A model generated the notes under the pieces. The model made no database searches and was not told the DNA's origin. It saw nothing but the letters and a program-made list of their open reading frames with translations. A stretch of 9,799 nucleotides of DNA, from positions 1 through 9,799 of the forward strand of contig JBPCPI010000051.1 in NCBI GenBank assembly GCA_050999295.1. Reading direction: 5' to 3'. The translations under genes were made by a program, and so were the position numbers. This document shows, piece by piece, positions 5,833 through 9,799 of the stretch. Position 1 is the first letter of the stretch; every line of letters starts with the position of its first letter. This DNA comes from JACCQS01 sp050999295. Its GTDB lineage: Bacteria > Actinomycetota > Actinomycetes > Mycobacteriales > Geodermatophilaceae.

Positions 5833-5904
5833 GGGGAACATTGCGGCGGTTGGGAGCGAACCGTCGCTTTGCTGGGGAACATTTCGGCGGTTGGGAGCGA
5901 ACCG
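5833..5904. repeat. Family C tandem repeat pair, 31 bp at 41-bp spacing, upstream of mutY
   Basis: Copies at 5833-5863 and 5874-5904 differ at one base (position 10, G or T). Each starts GGGGAACATT and ends with a mini-dyad CGGTT-GGGAGCG-AACCG (5847-5863 and 5888-5904). A 10-bp spacer separates them. They occupy the gap between the divergent mutY and membrane-protein genes, so they could be a regulatory site for either, or an extragenic repeat. The CGGTT...AACCG arms match the outer arms of the palindromes at 6750-6767 and 9481-9498. Confidence 0.85.
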
Positions 5905-5965
5905 GCCTGGGCGCCTAGTTGACCCGGCCTCGGCGTGGGAGAGCTGGTGCCGCCGTCATCGCAGA

Positions 5966-5971
5966 TACCGT
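5966..5971 (+). promoter_or_regulatory. -10-like hexamer for leaderless membrane-protein gene
   Basis: TACCGT is 6 nt before the ATG at 5978, with no Shine-Dalgarno in the interval. This matches the pattern at the other genes here without a Shine-Dalgarno. No clear -35 is visible. Confidence 0.38.
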
Positions 5972-5977
5972 CGCAGA

Positions 5978-6682
5978 ATGCTCCATCCGATCGGCCGGTT
6001 GCCTCCGCAGGTCTACTGGCGACGGCGGCTGATGCTCGTTGGGATCGTGATTGCCCTGAGCCTGGCCGCTGGGTGGTTCTTCATCGGCGGTGCGTCTGGT
6101 GACCCGGACGGCACGGCAGCGGATCCCTCGGCCGTGGGCAGCTCCGAGGAGCCCACCACCGATGGCCCCCTGACCGCACTCGAACAAGTCGTCCCCAGCC
6201 TCGCCCCCGCCGACCCGGTCGAGGCCACTGAATCAGGTGTGCCGGCCGAGGGATCGACGCCCGCGCCGACACCGGCGCCTGCTGAGCCTGGGCCCTGTCC
6301 GGACGAAGCGATCGGCCTGACGGTAGGGGCGGAGTTTCCGCAGTACCCAGTCGGGAGCAAGCCGCTGCTCAGTCTGAACATCACCAACATCTCGGCCGTA
6401 CCGTGTGTGCGCGATCTCGATGTCGCCCTGCAGACCTGGGGCCTGTTCGCTGCGGATGGGACTCGGCTCTGGGGGAGTAACGACTGCTACCCCGATCCGT
6501 CGGTACCCAACGTGTCCCTGCTCCAGCCCGGTCAGTTGGTCAACTTCAGCATCATCTGGTCGGGCCGGACCAGCGACCCCACCTGCACGCTGCCGCGTCA
6601 GACCCTCGGGCCGGGGACCTACATCCTGCGCGGTTATCTGGCCAACCTGGTCAGTCCCGACGCGGCCCTCGTCCTGGTCTAG
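5978..6682 (+). CDS. Membrane-anchored extracytoplasmic protein between mutY and disA (Rv3587c-like position)
   Basis: This 234-residue protein has a cytoplasmic start MLHPIGRLPPQVYWRRR, then one transmembrane helix (LMLVGIVIALSLAAGWFFI, about 18-36). A Ser/Thr/Pro/Glu-rich linker of about 70 residues follows, then a C-terminal domain from about residue 107 (PCPDEAIGLTVGAEF...) to the end. That domain is beta-rich and has four cysteines (in PCPDE, VPCVRD, NDCYPD and PTCTLP), probably two disulfides outside the cell. The N-terminal PxGxLPPxVYWRRR motif recurs in actinobacterial proteins at this locus. In M. tuberculosis the gene between disA and mutY, with opposite orientation, is Rv3587c. The position is the same here. 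Function is unknown. The frame stays open upstream to 4967, but that part is antisense to mutY. The ATG at 5978 gives the conserved N-terminus. Confidence 0.82.
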   Translation: MLHPIGRLPPQVYWRRRLMLVGIVIALSLAAGWFFIGGASGDPDGTAADPSAVGSSEEPTTDGPLTALEQVVPSLAPADPVEATESGVPAEGSTPAPTPAPAEPGPCPDEAIGLTVGAEFPQYPVGSKPLLSLNITNISAVPCVRDLDVALQTWGLFAADGTRLWGSNDCYPDPSVPNVSLLQPGQLVNFSIIWSGRTSDPTCTLPRQTLGPGTYILRGYLANLVSPDAALVLV

Positions 6683-6705
6683 GAACAGTCGCGCCGTACA
6701 TACGC

Positions 6706-6808
6706 GCGGTTATGCGCATGACCCCTTGAACCCAAGGCCCGGATCTTGACGGTTATGCGCATAACCGCGAGAAATCGCCCCCGGGAACGACGGCGGTGCG
6801 CATAACCG
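6706..6808. repeat. Family D palindrome array (three units) downstream of disA
   Basis: The 16-bp palindrome GGTTATGCGCATAACC is perfect at 6751-6766 and extends to CGGTT...AACCG at 6750-6767. A copy with one change (...CATGACC) lies at 6708-6723, and a copy missing part of the left arm (GGTGCGCATAACC) at 6795-6807. Centres are 43 and 41 bp apart. The spacers hold small hairpins: CCTTG-AACC-CAAGG (6723-6736) and GCGA-GAAA-TCGC (6767-6778). The array fills the gap between the convergent membrane-protein and disA stops, so terminator activity is possible. Confidence 0.85.
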
Positions 6809-6814
6809 TCGGGC

Positions 6815-7903
6815 CTAGACGTAGCGGTCGAGAATGCTGTTCTCCGCGAGCCGAGACAGTCCTTCCCGGATGCTGCGGGCGCGGGCCTCGCCAACCCCGT
6901 CCACGGTCTGCAATTCCTCGATGGTGGCGGCCAGGAGCTTCTGCAGCGCACCGAAGTGGTCGACGAGTCGGTTGATGATCGCCGGCGGAAGGCGTGGCAC
7001 CTTGTTCAGCAGCCGATAGCCCCGAGGGCTGACCGCGTGGTCCAGGGTCTCCGGTGCCAGGCCGAACCCGAAGGCGCGCGCCATCTGGGTGAGGTCGAGC
7101 AGGTCGGCCGAGGACAGCTCCTGCAGTTCCACCAGGACGTCCTGGGCCCGGCGGATCTTGCGGCTGCTCGGCAGGTAGTCGCGGGCCAGCAGCTCGCGGT
7201 CGTCCTCGATGCCGCCGAGGAGTTCGTCGAGCTGCAGAGACAGCAACCGTCCATCGACACCCAGTTGCATGACGTAGCCCTGGATCTCGTCGGCGATCCG
7301 ACGCACCATCTCCAGCCGCTGGCTTACGCTCATCGCATCGCGGACCGTGACCAGATCCTCGATCTCCAGCGTCAGCAGGGTGCCGGCCACCTCGTCGAGG
7401 CGCAGCTTGTACCGCTCCAGGGTGGCCAGCGCCTGGTTGGCCCGGGATAGCACGGTCGTGGGGTGTTCGAGGGTGTGCCGGCGTCCGGCAACGTACACGC
7501 TGATGATCCGCATCGACTGACTGACCGAGATCACCGGCAGCCCGGTCTGGATCGCCACCCGCTCGGCCGTACGGTGCCGGGTACCGGACTCCTCGGTCGG
7601 GATCGAGGAATCGGGCATCAGGTGCACACCGGCCCGAACGATCCGGCTCAAGTCGGCCGACAGGATCACCGCGCCGTCCATCTTGGCCAACTCACGCATC
7701 CTCGTGGCGGCGAACTCGACGTCCATCGGGAAGCCACCGGTGCTCATGGACTGCACGACCTTGTCGTTGCCGAGCACGATCAGCGCACCGGTGTTGCCGG
7801 CCAGGATGCGCTCCATGCCCTCGCGCAGCGCCGTACCCGGGGCGATCAATGCCAGTGTGGAGCGCATCGCGACATCGGGGTCGTGCTCCACCGAGGATGG
7901 CAC
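6815..7903 (-). CDS. disA: DNA integrity scanning protein DisA, diadenylate cyclase
   Basis: DisA makes cyclic di-AMP from two ATP and links this to DNA integrity, stalling on branched DNA. The 362-residue length is typical. The N-terminal DAC domain has both signature motifs: DGA at 76-78 (MDGAVILSADLSRI) and GTRHR at 107-111 (ESGTRHRTAERVAIQTG). A helical linker follows (about 150-290). The C-terminal DNA-binding helix-hairpin-helix region includes LQTVDGVGEARARSIREGL (331-349). The GTG at 7903 is preceded by AGGAGG with a 4-nt gap, a strong ribosome site. The gene lies 137 nt downstream of radA on the same strand, so co-transcription is likely. In Bacillus, RadA restrains DisA activity. 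A possible own -10, TATGCT, lies at 7996-8001. Confidence 0.96.
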   Translation of the reverse strand: MPSSVEHDPDVAMRSTLALIAPGTALREGMERILAGNTGALIVLGNDKVVQSMSTGGFPMDVEFAATRMRELAKMDGAVILSADLSRIVRAGVHLMPDSSIPTEESGTRHRTAERVAIQTGLPVISVSQSMRIISVYVAGRRHTLEHPTTVLSRANQALATLERYKLRLDEVAGTLLTLEIEDLVTVRDAMSVSQRLEMVRRIADEIQGYVMQLGVDGRLLSLQLDELLGGIEDDRELLARDYLPSSRKIRRAQDVLVELQELSSADLLDLTQMARAFGFGLAPETLDHAVSPRGYRLLNKVPRLPPAIINRLVDHFGALQKLLAATIEELQTVDGVGEARARSIREGLSRLAENSILDRYV

Positions 7904-8017
7904 ACGTCCTCCTCGATAATTGCGTCAGCATTACAGCTGGTACGTGCGTGGGTCAGGTGCGCTGGTCACAGCATGCGTCACGGGCGCTGGAAACCAGCAT
8001 AGGTGCCCGGCGGGCTT

Positions 8018-8039
8018 CCGGCCGAGCGCGTACGGCCGG
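8018..8039. terminator. Hairpin in the radA-disA gap
   Basis: CCGGCCG (8018-8024) and CGGCCGG (8033-8039) form a perfect 7-bp GC stem with an 8-nt loop, just after the radA stop. There is no T-tract, so this is not a standard intrinsic terminator. It could partly uncouple disA from radA by attenuation or RNA processing. A second symmetric stretch, GCCCGGCGGGC, lies next to it at 8005-8015. Confidence 0.35.
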
Positions 8040-8040
8040 C

Positions 8041-9444
8041 TCAGCCGAGCAGGGCGACCAGAGCGGCGCCGAGTGTCGCCGCCTCGCGTACGTGGACGCC
8101 GCCGCTCGATCTGCTGGCCCCGGAGGCTCCGCCGTTAGCTGGCGCCGTCACGCTGTCGGGCGGTACGAGGATCGTCTGATAACCCAGCCGGGTGGCCTCG
8201 GCGATGCGCCGGGACAGCCCGCGCACCCGCCGGAGTTCACCGGACAGGCCTACCTCCCCGATCGCGATGACCCGTCCGGGCAGTGCCTTGTCCAGTCGAG
8301 CCGAGGCCATCGCCAGTGCGATCGCCAGGTCCGCGGCCGGCTCGGTGATCCGAACCCCACCGACGGTGGCCGCGAACAGGTCCCGGTCGGACAGCCGCAG
8401 CCCGGCGTGCCGTTCGACGACTGCCTGGACCAGGGCCACCCGTGAGCTGTCCAGTCCGCTGACCGCCCGCCGAGCCGGGCCGCTGGTCTCGTTGACCAGC
8501 GCCTGGACCTCGGCAACGAGTGGCCGCGTCCCCTCCATGGCGACGGTCAGGCAGGTCCCAGCGACCGGGGCCCGGTGGCTGGAGACGAACATCGCTGACG
8601 GGTCCGGTACGCCGACAATGCCGGTCTCCTCCAGCGCGAAGCAGCCGACCTCTTCGGCGTTGCCGAACCGATTCTTGGTGGCCCGCAACAGGCGCAGAGC
8701 CGAATGCCGCTCACCCTCGAAGCTGAGTACGACATCGACCAGGTGTTCCAGGGTGCGTGGGCCGGCGACGCTGCCGTCCTTGGTGACGTGGCCGACCAGG
8801 ATGGTCGGCAGGTTGCGCCGTTTGGCCACGGCCGACAGCGCCGAGGCGACCGTGCGAACCTGACTGACCCCGCCATCGCTTCCCTCGGTCGCGGCACAGC
8901 GGATCGTCTGCACCGAGTCGATGATCAGCAGGGTTGGTTCGACTGCCTCGACCTGGCCCAGGGTAGCGGCGAGTTCGTTCTCCGCGGCCAGGAAAAGCTC
9001 GTCGTGGCGGGCTCCGATCCGCTCGGCGCGCAACCTGATCTGCCCGACCGACTCCTCACCGGAGACGACCAAGGCCCGTCCGCTGCCGTCCGCGGTCCAC
9101 TGCTTGGCGACCTCGAGCAGCAACGTGGACTTCCCGACGCCCGGCTCACCGGCCAACAGGACGACGACCCCGGGGACCAGCCCGCCCCCGAGCACCCGGT
9201 CGAGCTCGCCGACCCCGGTCGGCGCCGCGGCGGCGGGCAGGATCGACAGCGCGGTGACCGGGGTGGCTGAGGTGGTGACCGGACCCGCCACCGTCGACGC
9301 GCGCACTCCCGCGGCGGATCCGGCTTGCTCCACCGATCCCCAGCTCTGGCACTCCGGACAACGCCCGAGCCAGCGCGGCGGCACGTACCCGCACTCCACG
9401 CACTTGTACGCCGAACGTGCCGCGCGAGCTGAAGTGGAGACCAC
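8041..9444 (-). CDS. radA: DNA repair protein RadA (Sms)
   Basis: RadA is a RecA-like hexameric ATPase that drives branch migration during recombinational repair. From the chosen GTG at 9444 (467 residues) it shows an N-terminal C4 zinc finger (C15, C18, C29, C32 in CVECG...CPEC), Walker A GEPGVGKST (99-107), Walker B LLIID (172-176), the RadA-specific KNRFG motif (257-261), and a C-terminal Lon-like domain (for example GVRITEPAADLAIALAMASA and AIGEVGLSGELRRVRGL). An in-frame TTG at 9474 adds ten residues, but its only GAGG is too close to the codon. GTG 9444 begins VVSTSARAARSAYKC, the usual N-terminus, and follows TAGCGT by 7 nt, consistent with a leaderless start. disA follows downstream. 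Confidence 0.96.
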   Translation of the reverse strand: MVSTSARAARSAYKCVECGYVPPRWLGRCPECQSWGSVEQAGSAAGVRASTVAGPVTTSATPVTALSILPAAAAPTGVGELDRVLGGGLVPGVVVLLAGEPGVGKSTLLLEVAKQWTADGSGRALVVSGEESVGQIRLRAERIGARHDELFLAAENELAATLGQVEAVEPTLLIIDSVQTIRCAATEGSDGGVSQVRTVASALSAVAKRRNLPTILVGHVTKDGSVAGPRTLEHLVDVVLSFEGERHSALRLLRATKNRFGNAEEVGCFALEETGIVGVPDPSAMFVSSHRAPVAGTCLTVAMEGTRPLVAEVQALVNETSGPARRAVSGLDSSRVALVQAVVERHAGLRLSDRDLFAATVGGVRITEPAADLAIALAMASARLDKALPGRVIAIGEVGLSGELRRVRGLSRRIAEATRLGYQTILVPPDSVTAPANGGASGASRSSGGVHVREAATLGAALVALLG

Positions 9445-9451
9445 GACCGGG

Positions 9452-9457
9452 ACGCTA
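9452..9457 (-). promoter_or_regulatory. -10-like hexamer for leaderless radA
   Basis: TAGCGT on the minus strand ends 7 nt before the GTG at 9444, with no Shine-Dalgarno in between. The family D palindrome (9481-9498) lies about 25 bp further upstream, in the region where an activator or repressor of this promoter could bind. Confidence 0.42.
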
Positions 9458-9480
9458 CGGCGATCTACCGACAAACCTCG

Positions 9481-9533
9481 CGGTTATGCGCATAACCGTC
9501 AAAAATGGGTAACCCGTGTCGCGGTTATGCGCA
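9481..9533. repeat. Family D palindromes (two units) upstream of radA
   Basis: There is a perfect CGGTTATGCGCATAACCG at 9481-9498 and a half-degraded copy GCGGTTATGCGCA at 9521-9533. Their centres are 41 bp apart. The spacer carries a small symmetric GGGTAACCC (9507-9515). This is the same family as 6706-6808, so disA-radA is bracketed by it. Confidence 0.85.
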
Positions 9534-9799
9534 GCCTGATTATCCGGTTTACTCCGCTGGGCATGATCATGAGCTCCGTTGGTTGAGTGCGGCTGCCCCC
9601 TGGGCGCTCACGATCACGGACTCGGCCGTCAGATCGGGCCGACGTGAGGAGCCGCGGACTCCTGCACCGTGTTGGGCCTCTACGGCGCCGGTCACCGTTT
9701 CCGACCCACAGACAGCGAGGCCGAGAAGCGGCAAAGCGGGGGGCTGGTCCTGGTGTGCGGCGAAAGGGGACGCGGGTGCGCTGGTTACTGTGCGAGAAC
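9534..9799. other. End of window: no supportable gene
   Basis: Apart from the repeats described at 9481-9533 and 9562-9618, I can name nothing here. A small hairpin, AGGAG-CCGCGGA-CTCCT (9647-9663), is visible. A minus frame is open from 9799 down to a TGA at 9567-9569, and a possible plus-strand GTG at 9776 has AGGGGA about 8 nt upstream. Neither is long enough or recognisable enough to call. Confidence 0.35.
9562..9618. repeat. Imperfect TGATCA-type inverted repeat
   Basis: CATGATCATGAGC (9562-9574) and GCTCACGATCACG (9606-9618) are inverted copies matching at 11 of 13 positions with a 31-nt interior. CATGATCATG (9562-9571) is itself a perfect 10-bp palindrome. The right arm matches the single arm at 424-436. 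Together with family B (4528-4607), these form a set of elements built on a TGATCA/CGATCA core. Confidence 0.55.

Noticed and set aside
4967..5977. A long plus-strand frame leading into the membrane-protein gene (571 codons from 4967 to 6682)
   Set aside because: This part is antisense to mutY, which has every catalytic motif. The conserved N-terminus and transmembrane helix begin at ATG 5978.
6706..6808. CRISPR array made of the family D palindromes
   Set aside because: The units are 16-18 bp, palindromic and quickly degenerate. There are only three, and no cas genes are nearby. True CRISPR repeats are longer and near-identical.
9567..9799. Open minus-strand frame reaching the window edge, where M. 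tuberculosis has lpqE upstream of radA
   Set aside because: Its visible C-terminal residues match nothing I recognise, codon bias is weak, and the stop lies inside a repeat. Sequence beyond the window is needed.
9776..9799. Possible plus-strand gene start (GTG with AGGGGA upstream, MRWLLCEN)
   Set aside because: Only eight codons are visible, too few to support a call.

Overview
The window is high-GC actinobacterial DNA. The best placement evidence is a radA – disA – (divergent membrane protein) – mutY block. It has the same order and orientations that I recall from Mycobacterium tuberculosis (radA, disA, Rv3587c, mutY), but without the carbonic anhydrase gene found there. I cannot name the genus.

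Layout. Positions 1-365 (minus) hold the N-terminal part of what looks like an actinobacterial ERCC4-domain nuclease-family protein. It runs off the window edge and has a damaged start. Positions 449-2430 are a cluster of PIN-domain toxin-antitoxin modules in different states of repair. There is an intact vapBC pair (minus), a second vapBC pair whose antitoxin is frameshifted into a continuous fusion with its toxin (minus), and broken remnants of a Phd-antitoxin/PIN-toxin pair (plus). Positions 2431-2844 have no gene but carry a tandem repeat pair. Then come a HEAT-repeat-like protein (minus) and, divergent from it, a luciferase-like flavin oxidoreductase (plus). A perfect 17-bp inverted repeat separates the oxidoreductase from the convergent mutY operon (mutY plus an overlapping small conserved gene, minus). 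A divergent membrane-anchored protein (plus) faces disA and radA (both minus). The last 300 bases contain repeats but no gene I can support.

Functions. MutY (adenine removal at 8-oxoG:A mispairs), DisA (DNA-scanning c-di-AMP synthase) and RadA (branch-migration ATPase) form a genome-integrity neighbourhood. The toxin-antitoxin cluster and the damaged nuclease gene beside it look like an accessory region with a history of insertion and decay.

Most unusual signal. The intergenic gaps are packed with short, partly palindromic elements of several families. Three families (2743-2813, 5833-5904, and the GGTTATGCGCATAACC palindromes at 6708-6807 and 9482-9533) recur within their own gap at 41-43 bp, close to four helical turns. 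Two of these families share CGGTT...AACCG ends. The palindromes bracket the disA-radA pair on both sides. A second pattern is that five genes lacking a Shine-Dalgarno sequence have a TAnnnT -10-like hexamer 5-7 nt before the start codon, as expected for leaderless transcripts. The genes with a clear Shine-Dalgarno do not show this.
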